64,000 nt of DNA from Capitella teleta (GCA_000328365.1 KB302824.1:58559-122558); one strand, 5' to 3'. Shown: positions 1 to 12,720, numbered from the stretch's first letter. A program made the numbers and translations. The notes: generated by a model from the sequence alone, not told the origin.

Positions 1-560
1 TACTATCGTCCTCTGGATCTCTTTGGTCAGTTGCAAGTAGATTCAGGTCATTGGTAAATCCCAAAGCTTTGTTTCCTGCTGCATCAAAGATTGGTGCGAA
101 ATACACGTTCGACATGACGGGTCCAAGGCCACAACCTTGTACGACTCCATTGTCTTCTGACTGTATTCCATTTATACTCACATTGAAAGTTCGGTCTGTC
201 AGCTTTGGGTGAGCTGAAAGAGCTTTCCTCTCAATCCTGCCTCAAACATTCTGAGAGAGAGCGAGCTGATTCCTATCCATAAAATTAATACACCAACAAT
301 TTCAGTCTGGAGAAGATAGAGTACTTAATGGTTGTTGTTGGCTGCCATTGCAGGTCCGATGACGGAGTACTGGCCATCTGGAAGATATCCGTTCTGTGTG
401 ATGGTGTGTGTAATATGTCGAACAATTATTGTTTCTATTGTTTTTGACAACGCATCAAACAGAGAGATTGGTCGATAATTGGAGAACACTTGTATATTGG
501 GCAGTTGGCAGAGTGTCTCCAGAATCATTATGAATTCAAATAGCACCACTACATGAATAT
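1..560 (-). mobile_element. LINE reverse-transcriptase fragment, degenerate, runs off the left edge
   Basis: On the minus strand, 325-573 encodes NYRPISLFDALSKTIETII, the finger motif of non-LTR retrotransposon reverse transcriptases. Further along, about 215-1 encodes GVVQGCGLGPVMSNVYF and then GFTNDLNLLA, which match the family's G-x-PQG-x-LGP motif and the F-x-DD catalytic motif. One catalytic Asp is replaced by Asn. The two pieces are in different frames and too close together, so sequence between them has been lost. The element is dead. It stops where the mariner-like MITE begins at 562. I do not assign a LINE clade. Confidence 0.75.
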
Positions 561-561
561 A

Positions 562-1255
562 CAGAATGGGCAAAAAGTAGTCTATCTAATCCATGTTAAA
601 AACAAAACTTTTAATTTGGCTAAAATTGACCCATATCATTCCCAAACTGAAACATATCCACACGGTATGTATTGACTAATGCATTCTGCACCCGTTTATG
701 CTAAGATATCAATAATGGGGTCAATTGTGAATGAAAGACGAACATATTTATGCTAGTGGTGTGTGATTACGAAGAATGCTAAATCATATAAGCCTCTGAA
801 CGAGCACTATAGAATGGCATCCGTTGCATGGCGCTTCAATGCGAACTATCAGTTATGTTTTGATTTAAGGAATACACATTAGTGTTATAATAAAAATAAC
901 AGCACTTTTAAACAAAATAAAAAATGACGAGGGAGATGCCTTATTTATTCTTTTACTGAAACCTATCCATGGTCCGGGTCCCTGTTTGCCGACAAAAGTG
1001 AAAATATCTCCGAATTTTATGTTCTATCTTTCTATTTAGATTATTCGGCATCAATGTCGATGAAATAGGAATAGAAATGACAGGAATACACTAACAGCAT
1101 GAAAGGTTAGATTAACCATACTAATTAAATATTTAATTCTCTTATCTTTGTATGGTTTTCACACTGCGACCTGTTTTGTAACACTTTCTTGGAGAAGCGC
1201 AGTGTCAACATTGAAATCGTTAACATGGAGTAGATGGACTACTTTTGGCACTCTG
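562..1255. mobile_element. Mariner/Tc1-type MITE with about 38-bp terminal inverted repeats
   Basis: The left end reads CAGAATGGGCAAAAAGTAGT (from 562) and continues to about 599. The reverse complement of the right end (1255 back to about 1218) reads CAGAGTGCCAAAAGTAGTCC, giving two imperfect inverted arms of about 38 bp. TA flanks both sides (560-561 and 1256-1257), the target duplication of the Tc1/mariner superfamily. The 694-bp body shows no transposase, so this is a non-autonomous copy. Diverged relatives lie at about 39056 and 59634. Confidence 0.75.
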
Positions 1256-1943
1256 TATGAAAGAATATGTAAATTACGACGCATTAATTTACATCCGCAC
1301 AATAAAGGTTAAAAACCGCATGTCAACGAAATATTGTCATAAATTTAAACAAATAAAACAACAATTATTGGACTGAAAAATACCCCCAAAACAATGAAAT
1401 ACAGAATTCACCTTATAATGCGTTTTGATGGATGCAACAGGAGTCGTGAAATGTTCGTTTGTGGTTTACATCACATGAGGCCCTCTATCTCGCTTTATAC
1501 TACGTGATTCGTGCAATTTACATTTTATGATCAAAGACCGTCATCGTCCCAACAGCATAGAGGAAATGAACAATTATTGTGAATAGCTGCTGTAATGATG
1601 CTATAATCTCAATTGATGTCGAGTGCGTCCACAATCAAGGCTCGCTCGTCAGTTCAACTGCGCTCTCGCGTGTCAACACCGAGGACATTGTATACAGAGC
1701 AGAACTCAACGCAGAGCGGAGTTGTCATGACAAACGGTCAACAATTGTGGGTTCACAATGCTGTACATTATGATCGTAGTCTATATAGGTCTAATGATGA
1801 TCTTGTGCTCACTGCATGCATGCCCATTGAGATAACGATCTACTAATGGCTTCATGTGGACTTCGCACTTATATATATATATGCATGTACCGCTAAGTAT
1901 GAGTAATAATTAAGGATTGCAGTGCATTATTTGTTTCATTGCA
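1256..1943. other. Spacer upstream of the SDR gene
   Basis: No protein-coding signal or recognisable repeat was found. A TATATATATATA run at about 1869-1882 lies 62-75 bp before the ATG of the dehydrogenase gene. It could act as a TATA element or be simple sequence; nothing else here supports a promoter. Confidence 0.4.
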
Positions 1944-3458
1944 ATGGATTTCAAAGACAAGGTGGTAATAGTTACAGGTATGTACGTGTACTTTTACTTG
2001 GTTGCATACTGCTGCATAGCCTCGCAACACAACGGGAACATAATTAGATATCTCGGTGCCCTGAACGAAAAAACAAACAAACCCGACACTTGAAAGAACC
2101 AACTCTTATAAGTCATCGAGCCCCATGATATCTTACAGAATAAGTTGAACCCTGCAGCGGCGTATTCGCACCTCTTCTTGCAGAATCCTCTTCACTCATT
2201 GGTCACAACGAACTTGAAGCTTTTTTTTACATATTCCAAACATTTTGAGCGATAATTTTTGCTCTGGCGATCGGCAGGAGCGAGCTCTGGAATAGGCGCA
2301 GCGAGCGCAGTGGCCTTAGCTAAACGAGGGGCTAAGGTCGCTCTGATCGGAAGGAATGAGCAACGCCTGAAAGACAACGCTGCTCGATGCTGCGAAGAAG
2401 ACGGGGCACAGAAGGTGAAATAATTACCATGGCAACCCTTCAAATTCCTCTCTCTGAGTTTCAGGTGATCACAATCATCGCTGATGTCACGAAACCGGAT
2501 GACGTGAGACGAATTGTGGCGACTACTCTCGAGGCCTTCGGCGGCATTGACGTGCTCATCAACAACGCTGGCACCAGCATTTCTGGTGACCTTCAGTCAA
2601 CCTCCATGGAAACCTTTGATGAAATGATCGACGTTAACTTGCGTTCATGCGTAGCGGTTACCAAAGAAGCCCAGATTCATCTCATTCGATCAAAAGGTAA
2701 GAATCATCTCAGTTTAATTCAGTCCAATAAAAATGTTGAACATTTCACAAGGAGTTATTGTCAACTTATCAAGCATAGCTGGAACCCGACCGGTGAGTGT
2801 ATTGCAAAAGTTTACTTCAATTTAGGCAGAGCTTAAATGTCGTTTCAGGCGCCACACCTGATGGCATATTCAGTGGCTAAAGCGGCGGTAGAACAATTCA
2901 CAAAATGCTTGGCAGTAGGTGAGAGCATATTGACTTTATTATACAGATTGCAATTCATATAACATCTGTTTTGAATCAGAAATGGCCCCTCTTGGTGTTC
3001 GGGTGAACGCGGTTAGGTAGGAGGCCATTGGAATATTTGTTTCGTAGAATTAAATATTTAAAGTCTCCCTATTACTGTAAATGAATTCACAGTGCTACCA
3101 GGGAACATTTTTATTAATACTTATTACGAATTACTTTCCAGTCCTGGGGTTATCCCAACTGAAATCTTCTACCGACCAGGTGGCATGTGCTCAGGATCAG
3201 AAACCCCCGATCAGGTTTGCAATGTTATTAAATACATTTGATACTTTAGAAAACTTGGAGTTAATTCTCTCTTGATCATCATAGTTTTTGGAGAGGATGT
3301 CAAAAAGCCATCCCATGCAGAGAGTAGGACGAGTGGAAGAAGTTGTCGACGCCATATTGTTCCTCGCTTCCGATCAATCCAGCTACACTTCCGGTGCTAT
3401 CGTGCCGGTAGATGGCGCCAGACACGCCACAATGAGGCTCCCGCCCGCAAAAGAATAA
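1944..3458 (+). CDS. Classical short-chain dehydrogenase/reductase (SDR), 8 exons, 262 aa
   Basis: A predicted NAD(P)-dependent oxidoreductase of the classical SDR family; the substrate is unknown. Exons: 1944-1977, 2278-2414, 2465-2696, 2752-2792, 2849-2918, 2980-3016, 3142-3214 and 3294-3458. All junctions are GT-AG and in phase, and the sum is 263 codons including TAA. Family motifs appear in order: the cofactor loop TGASSGIG near residue 11 (split by intron 1), the structural motif NNAG, the catalytic serine in NLSSIAG, the catalytic pair YSVAK, and the SPGVIPTE loop after the active site. The length is typical of single-domain SDRs. There is no signal peptide or membrane segment, so it is probably cytosolic. 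It resembles FabG/tropinone-reductase-like SDRs, but that does not fix the reaction. The start MDFKDKVVIVTG is the usual SDR N-terminus. The gene looks intact. Confidence 0.92.
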
Positions 3459-4831
3459 CGAAAGGAAATAATGTTCATTTTGTGTGGTACTTACCGTATT
3501 TTCTTGTGCACTGTTTGGTCAAATTAAAAATTACTTGGTCAGTGCTGTTAAGTGTTAAATTTACGGGCCTCTTAGCCTATGCCCCGCAAGTGTTGCCAAT
3601 CATGGTATATAAATATATTTTGGTCCACTTGATTATTGTTTCTTTATTATTGTATCCGCTTCTTGTACACTATGAATAGGAGACGCTAAAATGTCATCAT
3701 GCAGGTCGCTTTGATGAAAAATCATAACTTCAATGGCCGATGAAAATTCATCTGTACGTACAGTACAGTACGTGTAGTGATATGAATAGCATAATGAATA
3801 GCAATGGCATTTCTCGGAAATTAACGTGCATTAATTATTATGGATGCTTTGTCCTATGAATGATCTCAATTAATTGTTTATTGGATGAGCACAGCACAAG
3901 ACAAAAGGGAAACATGTGAAAACCCCTGCGATGCAGCAAGCATTGTGAGATCATAGCGGTCGCATGGGCAATCTAGGCCGAAGTGGAAATCACCGGACGA
4001 ATGTTTAATCACATGTCCCGATAGCTATACGTGTAGTCAAGTCAGCGGACGATGACGATAAGGCAGGTATTCTGGCGTTCCGCTCGACTCAACCTCATGT
4101 TATGTCACACCCTCTGCGCTTTTAACTCAGGATAACCTATTTCTCTGCTATGCAAAACTAGCTATATAATTGACCAGAATGAAAGACGTAAACATTGGTG
4201 TCCACATCTATTAATCCTGCAGAGAATTATACCTCGCAATGACGCACAAAATATGGCATATATGCTCTCACCTCCGAAGAGCATCCACTTCGCTCCATTC
4301 TCAACAATTGCAATTTCCAAGAAGTTCAAGAGACTTGAAAATTTACGATCAGTTCATTACCCCTTTTCGGACATTAAAAAAAGGTAGATTTTGCTTGTGA
4401 ACTTTGTTACTTAGTGTGTGAAAGAGTACTATATATATAATGAGGAGTGGTTTTCATGAAGAGGATTATGAAATGAATCTGCGTAATGCAGCACAATTCA
4501 TTTGGTGTAAACATTGGTACAATATCACAATTTACAGCATTATACGTTAAACATATATTATGAACAAGAAATCACATTTCATTCGATCTCTAAACAACAT
4601 TAATAATTCTCCTTCATTGTTAAGATTAATTGGGTCATTCACGGGTCACACTAACGCTTTCGTGGAGAAACTTCAATATTGTAGAGGATTTGCCCGACGA
4701 TTAAGGTCGTGTATACAAAATTCCGTATGCTGATAACACCCAACTGTTATCAACACACAGGTTATTTAATTAGCAGGGTGAAACAAACATCACACGCGAA
4801 GTACACCTATTAATTAGATCCTGCTGGACAG
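3459..4831. other. Spacer between the SDR gene and the PX-SH3 gene
   Basis: AT-rich sequence with no convincing coding exon, RNA gene or transposon. The missing first exon (initiator Met) of the following PX-SH3 gene may lie in the last part of this stretch, but I could not identify it. Confidence 0.4.
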
Positions 4832-7800
4832 GTGAATGACGAGAGAAATAAACCTGCGAAAGGAAAATTAGGGCACGTAACAAGTGTGCTCCTATCAACC
4901 ATCGAAAAGCGATACTCCCCAACTAAACATTATGTAAGTATATAAATGGGGAGGTTGCGTCACCATAAAAATTATGGACATTCTGCACAGGTGTTCGTTC
5001 TTGACGTAACCTGGTAAACTGGGAACTCTCAGCAAATTTACAGAAAATACAGCGACTTCTATGAGTTTCATGTGAGTACTGTAATGTGTCCTTATACTGC
5101 TTGTTCGGGTTGATTAATGTATCAACAGATGCAAATTCTGGATGCATTTCTAAAGGAGGGTGGTCAGGGCAGTGAAAAGGAAAGAGTCATTCCGTACTTA
5201 CCTGGTTGGTGCCTTTCCTTCTCTCTTCATTGTCTCTTCTTAAATATGTTGTTTCCCAAAACATTCTTCATAATTATCATCTCCATTTTTGTTGTCGTAA
5301 TTATCCTACTTTTTAATTATTGTTTAACAAATAGTCGACCGTGTTCTTTTAAGGTCGGAAACTCTTTCAGAGAACTGAGGTGCATACAGTGGCCTGCAAA
5401 CGACAAGCAAACCTCCCCGATTATTGCAGAGACCTGATTTCCCTCCCCCACACATCTCCCAGTCTGACCACGTACACGAGTTCTTCATCGCCAAAGGCAG
5501 TGACAAGCAGCCGCTCCATCCCATGTATGTCAAATACAATTAACTTACATCATCCAAGCATTTAGTAATTGTATCGTGCCTTTCAGATCAAAGTGTAATT
5601 TGAAATTATTATTTGTTTGAGACCTCTTTGAAATTTGTAACATGAGCTCTGCTTATACTATATATAGAGCTACTTGCTAGCCCATTCATCGAACCATTCT
5701 GATATCTTTTGAATAATTGTCATGGATTTAACGTTTAACTTTTTTTTATCAACTATTTCATAGAAAGAAACCTGAGAAATCGAGTTTACTCCAAGCAATT
5801 CTCCCATTTCTGCAAAAGAAAGAAGCTCCCAATGAACAAAAGGGATCGGGGATGAAGAAATCAGGTAGAGTCATACCTATAATAATAATAAACATACTTC
5901 TTATTGCAATGCACTTGCGCCAGCTTCTTTCACTGTTGGATCCTCTCTGGATGAGGATGAAATCTATGTCTCAAGACCCATCACTTTCCTGGAATACGTA
6001 GTCATCGCGGATTACAAAGCAACCGAGAAGAAAGATGTCAGTTTAAATAAAGGGCGAACCGTTTCTGTCGTCGAGAAACATGACAATGGTAAAGATGCTG
6101 GGTTGAAGCACACTGCTCTGATTCACGTTTGATAGGTTGGTGGTTTGTCCAATTTGAGGAAAAACAGGGATGGGCACCTGCGTCGTTCTTGGAACCAAAG
6201 ACAAAATATGACAAAGGAAAGGACGACCCAGAAGCACTGCCTCAGAGTAAGAATACAAGAAATGGATTCCCTCTTTCCACGAAAGCCTTAAAGTCTTAAA
6301 CACTACTGTTTTGTTATCACGCAATCGAGGTCTGAGCGTTTATTCTAAAAGATATTCGTCATTTTAAAATTATTATAGGTTATAAACAGGAATTAATTTA
6401 GTAGCAGAGTTAATCCTGTTGTTTTGATTACAGGTGAGAAGTTTGAAGCGATCAGCACTTACAAGAAAACTCTGGAAGATGAAGTGGGGTTTGCCGTTGG
6501 GGCCGTCGTCGAGGTGATGCACAAGATGATGGATGGTTGGTGGGTCATATCGTAAGTTCATTCCAAGATGGAGACACGTCTGAAAATAATAATTTCCAAC
6601 GTCTGTCGAACAAGCTATCGACGATTTACAACGAAATTTATTGCTACCCGCATGGCTCAGATTGGATGCGCAATTATAGACACATGTAGTTTGCTAAAAC
6701 ACTGCTTTTATTTGTTTTGTGTCCAAGATAACAAATTAAGCTAACATTGTGCGCTGAAATACTGGTAACCCCGTGGGCTTAAATGTAGTATTTGTCTCCC
6801 AGATATCAAGGTGACGTTGGCTATGCACCTGCTAAATACCTTCGGCCATGCAGTGGATCCTCACAGAGCAAACCTATGATTGGAATAACACGAGAGCCGA
6901 CTCAAAGGAGGTAATATTGTCAGTGAAAATAGAACCACATCTTTAAATCAGATTTCATGCCAAGTGCAAAGAACTGGACATTCCATGTTTTTTGTTTGTT
7001 TTTTTGTTGTTGTTGTTGTTGTTTTTGTGTGTGTGTGTCCTAACTATCACCCGATTTTACCTGCCGGCATGAAATTCGCAAAATATATGGTCATAAGGGT
7101 CGAATTATCTTTTTCCGTAGCCCAAACAGAATCCTCCAGCATAAAACCTTAGGTCACCTCTCCTTACTGCACCCCGTTCTTTAACTTTGATAACCCCAAT
7201 TCAAAACCCACATAAACTCACTTTAATCCCTTCTTTACACATAAAGTTGGATGCAATTCCTTCAAAGGGGTCACTTATGTCCGTTAGCCAAGTTAACGCC
7301 TTCTTTTACGAGGTTCAAAGCATCACACGGTGTCCTCGTAACCATGCAACCATCTCATATAAATATGAAACCGCAATTCTCCTTTCAGATGCACATTCAA
7401 ATCAAAGGGAAACAACATGAAGTGGAAGACGACTGCTGATCTGGGTTTCTATAAACGCAAGAATGGTTCAGTTAAATCTGTGAGTAGGCAACGGGTGAGG
7501 TGGAAAAGCTCAGATTACAATATGCCAACATTTCAGAAACTGATCACTCAGAGTAGCATTGAGAATGCCAACCCCCAGATATACGTGAATGACTGTGCAG
7601 TGACCGAAGCGGATGACGACGACGAGCGAGATTATGTCAACGAAGTCGTCATAAATGCTTTAACAGCTCAGGACGCATCTCCTAACAACCCACCGTCATC
7701 CGAAACTGAGGTCTCCAGCTCCCTCAAACCTATTCCGAGGCAATCTAATCCGAAACCTGGATTCAAAAAAGCTCTGATTGCAAAGTTCAGACGTTCCAAA

Positions 7801-8466
7801 GAATGCCTCGAGGCCTCTCCTCCAAAGCCTTCTACGTCACCATCCAGTCCTGGGAGGTTGAGATTTCTCAAACCACAGTTTAGTCCCTCTCTGATGAAAT
7901 TTGGGAAAAAGAAGAATAGTTGGAAGTCCCTCAAGGATGACGATGGTGACGACGAGGATGAGCACACTGAGATCAACGAGGCTCAAATGCAAAAGTACGA
8001 CATGCCCGCTGAAGTCTGTAAGTATGGCATTGACGCTCGGGGTATTATATTCACATACGACATGGCAATTTCAGCTTGTGGTGGAATTGACAATCCAGCG
8101 CTTGTTGACAGTGAATCTGAAGATTACGTCGATGTGGCTGAAGAGCTTCACATGAATGTCAGTGAAGACATGGCTTCCAGTTTCATCCCGCCTCAGACGT
8201 AGGCTTTTAAGTCTCCGAATTTGACTCCAGCCGAAGTAGGCGAGTTCCCTCCACGAAACACGAATAATGCAGCCAACGAAGGAAAGAAACCCGCAAGGCC
8301 ACCAACGAAACCACAAGCCATAACACCAGGAGCGCAGGCAATGGACGAGATTAAGAAATTGAAACTGAAACCAACGAATCATGCAGCGAACATGGGTAAA
8401 GCAAAACCAATATCGGCCCCGAAATCAGGTCTGGCTGCACGAGTCGCTATGTTTGAGAACAGTTGA
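4832..8466 (+). pseudogene. PX-SH3-SH3 adaptor of the p47phox/NOXO1/Tks (SH3PXD2) family, with two in-frame stops and a frameshift
   Basis: Family members are adaptors that organise NADPH oxidases or podosomes at phosphoinositide-rich membranes. Exons: 4832-4933, 4991-5071, 5129-5204, 5354-5524, 5764-5864, 5924-6088, 6136-6246, 6434-6551, 6803-6910 and 7389-8466; no initiator exon was found. The PX domain shows YRKYSDFYEF (basic lipid-binding residues) and VIPYLPG (the PX proline loop). SH3-1 has YVVIADYKA...GWWFVQF...GWAPASFLEP; SH3-2 has FEAISTYKK...GWWVIS...GYAPAKYLRP. The C-terminal tail (from about residue 345) is basic, acidic and Ser/Pro-rich, with no further SH3. Every splice junction is in phase, giving about 703 codons. 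There are three lesions: TAA at 5015-5017 in the PX domain, one C too few in the C run at 5445-5449 (LISLP then shifts; the next frame gives PHISQSDHVHEFF), and TAG at 8200-8202. It could be a young pseudogene, a null allele, or a sequence with assembly errors. Confidence 0.85.
6987..7037. repeat. Simple-sequence tract (GTT)n and (TG)n in the last intron
   Basis: A T-rich stretch turns into repeated GTT units and then TGTGTGTGTG. It lies in the intron between the exons ending at 6910 and starting at 7389 of the PX-SH3 gene. No function is implied. Confidence 0.7.
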
Positions 8467-8980
8467 ATATTGTGGCTAGATATCACGTGGTCTCCTCGAC
8501 TGAAATTGCACGAAGCTATGGTGTGTGAAGAATCCATCATTATATTATACCTCTGAACGCAATAATGCATTAACTACAAAAGGGATTTATGTGGTACTTG
8601 AACAAAAAGTTTCCATTTTCGGAAATTATGCATGTATATGGACGACTTATATAGTTCAACCAGATCATTACTATAAGTTTATAACGCCTATAATTATTTC
8701 AATCAATTCATAATTGATTATGTATACTATTTATTATGAACAAGGCTTCTGTATATGTCTCAATTACAATATATGCGTTAAATATCGAATATACCAATTG
8801 GTGTTATTGTTGGTTTAATTTGTTTTGAGGTTGAGATAACAAGGGCGGAAAATTTATGAAAATATGACCTTTGATCACTTGACACCATGACTTCAAAGAA
8901 AAGGAATATTGAAGAAACGATTGCTCTTGACCTCTTGACACACGCTCATTGGTCAACAAAGCAGTGATGTTAATGAGGGA
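8467..8980. other. Spacer downstream of the PX-SH3 gene
   Basis: AT-rich sequence presumably holding the 3' end of the PX-SH3 transcript. No clear AATAAA in the expected position and no recognisable gene. Confidence 0.35.
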
Positions 8981-8984
8981 ATCT

Positions 8985-9345
8985 CTGTCATGGCTCTCAC
9001 TGAGACTTGGCTAAAAGAAGGAGATGACAGGGAAAAACCTGAAGCAATGCTATACGGACTCCCACTGTTATAATCCACAAGTCTATTGAGACTAGCATTC
9101 TGCCAAAGTGCTTCAAGGAAGCAGCCATAACACCCGTGATAAAACCAGATGCTGATGAGATGGACCGTTACAACTATGACCCAATCTCGAGCACGTGCTT
9201 CCATGCGGAGATGAAACCAGCAATTAGCTTACCGCCACAAGAACAGCGGACGAGGAAGATGATTGTCGCTCTTCTCTTTTTAAAGAAGCAGATCATCTCT
9301 GCCAACGAAAAGAATGTTCCCCGCCATAGGGTTATTTCTCAACTG
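8985..9345 (+). mobile_element. Composite LINE scrap: endonuclease piece joined to reverse-transcriptase piece
   Basis: Around 8985-9040 the plus strand reads VMALTETWLKEGD, the conserved TETWL block of APE-type LINE endonucleases. From about 9075 it reads SILPKCFKEAAITPVIKP and then RYNYDPIS, the region preceding the reverse-transcriptase NYRPIS block. In an intact element these blocks lie far apart, so a large internal stretch is missing. The reading then fades near 9345. Confidence 0.7.
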
Positions 9346-12030
9346 TAAACGTTCGTCAATTTTCCCTTCACAGGTTGAATTATCTATCATTATTTACCAT
9401 AATTCGAGTAACAATTACCGATTAATAGCTAAATGTGGTTATTGTTTTGTTTTGTTTTTGGAAACATTATCACGCACGTAGGCTTCTCAGGAAATATCGT
9501 GATATAGTTTTAAGACTCATCACCTTTCACCCACTCATCGTTGTTTTGTTGGCTCTCCAGCTGCACAGCATTGGAGTATCACAATGTACACAACAGCAAG
9601 GATCAAATTTATCATAGGATCAGACTTCTGCTGATAAGTTTATTCTCCGTAATCTATATGTGTAATATATAACTGTATACTCCAATAGCTATTTTATTGT
9701 CACGTGGTCAAAAAAAAAAAAATCGAAAAAAATAAAGCAAGAAAAAATAAATAAATGAATAAAATAAATAAATAACGACGGAAAAAATATGAATTAAGAA
9801 TACAACTTATTGATCCCAATATTTTTTGACGAAACGCGAGTATTTATTTTGTAGAAGAAACAAGCTATGATACGGGGCATCGCGAGTAAAACGTTGAGCA
9901 CAATTACGTAGTATTCATTAGGTTCAGTTTATCGAGCTCCTCATTTCTTATACTTACAGGTAAACATATGTGTAAACAAAAGCATATGCCTACATGTATT
10001 AATTTATATAATGCATGTACATGTCTTTCACTGGTTCACTGGTAATATATATAATGACACAGGCACACGCCGATGACAGGTGTTATCTCATTGGCTGCTA
10101 TTTATAGTAACATAAGATTCAATTGGTCGTATTCGGCAAATACTGTGAATTCATTTTTACTCGCCTCGCCTTGTAAGCCATCTTGGAATTCCCTGTGACG
10201 TCATGTGAAATCGAGTGAAATGGATGTACCAGAATAGGGGTGAGTTTTCATCGGCGTGTGCCGATGCTTCTTTTCAATAGCGCCGGAGACCAGCAAAGTA
10301 CATGTATTAGTAAAATAGCAACGTAACCGAACTGAACGAGCCAGAAAAAAAAAACCACACTATATTTGGTTGGCCACAAATAGATAAAGAAAGACCTCAG
10401 AAAAAAAAAAATAGAGAAAGACCTCTGGCTGGTTGGCTTCGGGGTCTATTCTCTAGCTATAACTTGAAAGACCCCCACAAGCTAGCAGACAAGCCCTCAA
10501 TGAGCTAGCATCCGGGTTCAGATACAGCACCTTCACACTCGCCCGCGCTACCGTAGCCTTATTTGGCGCGCAACACTGCACATCATTCGTTAAATGGCTC
10601 AGTCTGGGTCAGCTAGGAGAAGGGGGCATTTAAATGAGGAGCGGAGCAAGATACACTTGGTAAAAGCGACTTGAGCGAGCAATAGGACATTGATCAGTTG
10701 ATGCTAAACTTCATGTTAAAGGAAATATTCCCATCAGCTCATACACGCGCTGTTACAATGAGGTGAGATTCATTGGCATTACTGATTAACCCCAATTTAT
10801 GTGTTAACAACACTATGTGTTAACGATTGAGTATGCGCTTGGCCAGTGTCCGGATATAAAGTTTTCCCGATATATATACATCCACGGAAATGGTGATTAG
10901 AATCTTGATGGCTTGATATTAACACACGCAAAGTACTATTTTTCATTATATTTACTGTACAATGCATCACTATAAATATTTGTGTTTCATTTTTTACGAC
11001 CAGCCCTTGTTTATTTAAAGCCATATAAATTCACTGAAATGTCGCTGCATGCCACACTTAGTGCGCCGTAATATTCGGTGCAAAGTGCTTTAACTTTGCA
11101 TCTCGGGGCTACACAAATGCATTCATATTAATTTTAACAGGTATTTCATCTGCGTGTGACATGTGAATCTGTTTGAGAAACGATATCTTCAAACGTTTCA
11201 CCGAAATAGATATTCTACGCAATCCTTGTTTAGCGCATTATTTTTCTAATTGGCCTTATGGCCTTGTGACTGAGATATTGAGAAAACGATGTAATAGAAT
11301 GTAATACAGGTATGTAGTAGTAATATTTTACAGGTGAGATATGGGTTTTAATTTTGGTTCATACGCGTTATAAGCAATAGGACATTGCTTATAAAGCTTC
11401 GTCAAACTTTTATCGGTAGTTTATAGGGCACACACTTCAAGTAAATCTCACTGTTACACAAACAGTTCCAGTATAAGGCCTCTTAGAATGAATTAAGGTC
11501 AACAGGTCGCTCGAATCGCCACCGGACGTATTTTTAACGTCTCATGGTGAGGTTTGGTACTTGGTAGTTTCATCTATAATTGCCAACTACTATATGTTCA
11601 TTGTGCTGATATGGATTCTTTCAGCACAGTGAGTCAGTTGCCAATTAGTTTGTACCATTGTCTGCACCCTTAATTTCGATCTGGGCTGCTGGCATGAACA
11701 TTATTTTCCTAATGACCACAAAGTAAATATCATATGATGCAGTGCGAATCAAAAATTCTAGTCCTCGTCATCCACGACATCTTGGGTGAGCAGCCTTAGG
11801 CTAATCTGTATAAGCCCATAACTGAGCGAGTGGTGACTTAAAAAAAAGTTCTACAAATAGCTATAGCATTGGGTTTTATTATTAAGAGCATAATTTCTTA
11901 GGCTATATAGGTTAAATATGTTTTCATGCGCGTTTGTAACTGTATGACAGGCTACCTGTTCAACTCTCGGGAAGGTTTGTTTGTATTCTATGATTTAAGG
12001 TATCGTAGTTGATTGCCCGATTTAGTGTCC
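9346..12030. other. Gene-free spacer with A-rich tract
   Basis: No coding signal. An A-rich run with AATAAA-like units occupies about 9709-9790 and may be the tail of a retroposed copy. A perfect CRE palindrome TGACGTCA lies at 10196-10203, with no gene near enough to assign it. A short duplicated AGAAAGACCTC occurs at about 10388 and 10415. Confidence 0.4.
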
Positions 12031-12036
12031 ATTTGA

Positions 12037-12063
12037 TTTTTTTTTTTTTTTTTTTTTTTTTTT
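12037..12063. repeat. Poly(T) run of 27 bases
   Basis: An uninterrupted T run. It could be the poly(A) of a minus-strand retroposed copy, but no recognisable body adjoins it. Confidence 0.7.
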
Positions 12064-12355
12064 CTCAAAGGTCATGAATTGAAAATGTCATGTATCTCCT
12101 TGACATTAGTTGAAAACAATATTATACAATTCGCAATCGCAGGTTTGTAACTACACAATCCACTTAATTAATGCATAAGTACCCATATGATGTTATGCAA
12201 ATGAGGCTATTCGCAACATTCATAAATCAATCGATATCGGATCAATATCAGTGAAGTGTAACAGTGCATATAAGCATTGCCTAAAAGCCTGAAGCCATTC
12301 AACATGGTTGGTTACTTCTTAGGCATGTTGGCTGTTGAGCCATATTTTATGTTGT

Positions 12356-12395
12356 GCAAATGAGGTTACTGGTTCGAATCAGTAACCTCATTTGC
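12356..12395. repeat. 40-bp near-perfect palindrome
   Basis: A 16-nt arm GCAAATGAGGTTACTG and its exact reverse complement flank the 8-nt centre GTTCGAAT, itself palindromic apart from its outer bases. The GGTTCGAATC centre resembles a tRNA T-loop, but no cloverleaf can be drawn. A related direct copy of the arm (TGCAAATGAGGCTA) lies at about 12196-12209. Confidence 0.85.
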
Positions 12396-12720
12396 AATTA
12401 TACGTATATAAGAAATGTTTTATTATTAGTATTGCATTGTGAATATTTTGTTGCATTCTACGAGCATAAAATAATTAAATTAAATAATTAAATAAAATAA
12501 TTAAATAAGAGTAAAGGCAATAACACATTATGAGTTAAACGTGGTGATGGGTGCACATTGGCTCACAATTGTTCTTAAACCGCGTTGTTGTTGGAAACTG
12601 TTGTAAATATATTATGTTATAAGGTTGCAAACGTTTGTTGGATGGTATTAATCGATAGCAAATTTGAAAATGTTTGTATTGCGGAAGGTCAGTAGTTATG
12701 TACATCGGTATAAACTCAAA

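Noticed and set aside
5005-5031. Mini-intron that would remove the TAA at 5015
   Set aside because: A GTAAAC...CTCAG pair exists but would be only about 19 nt long, too short for spliceosomal removal, and would shift the frame.
12371-12380. tRNA T-arm (GGTTCGAATC)
   Set aside because: It is the centre of a palindrome; no A box or cloverleaf upstream.
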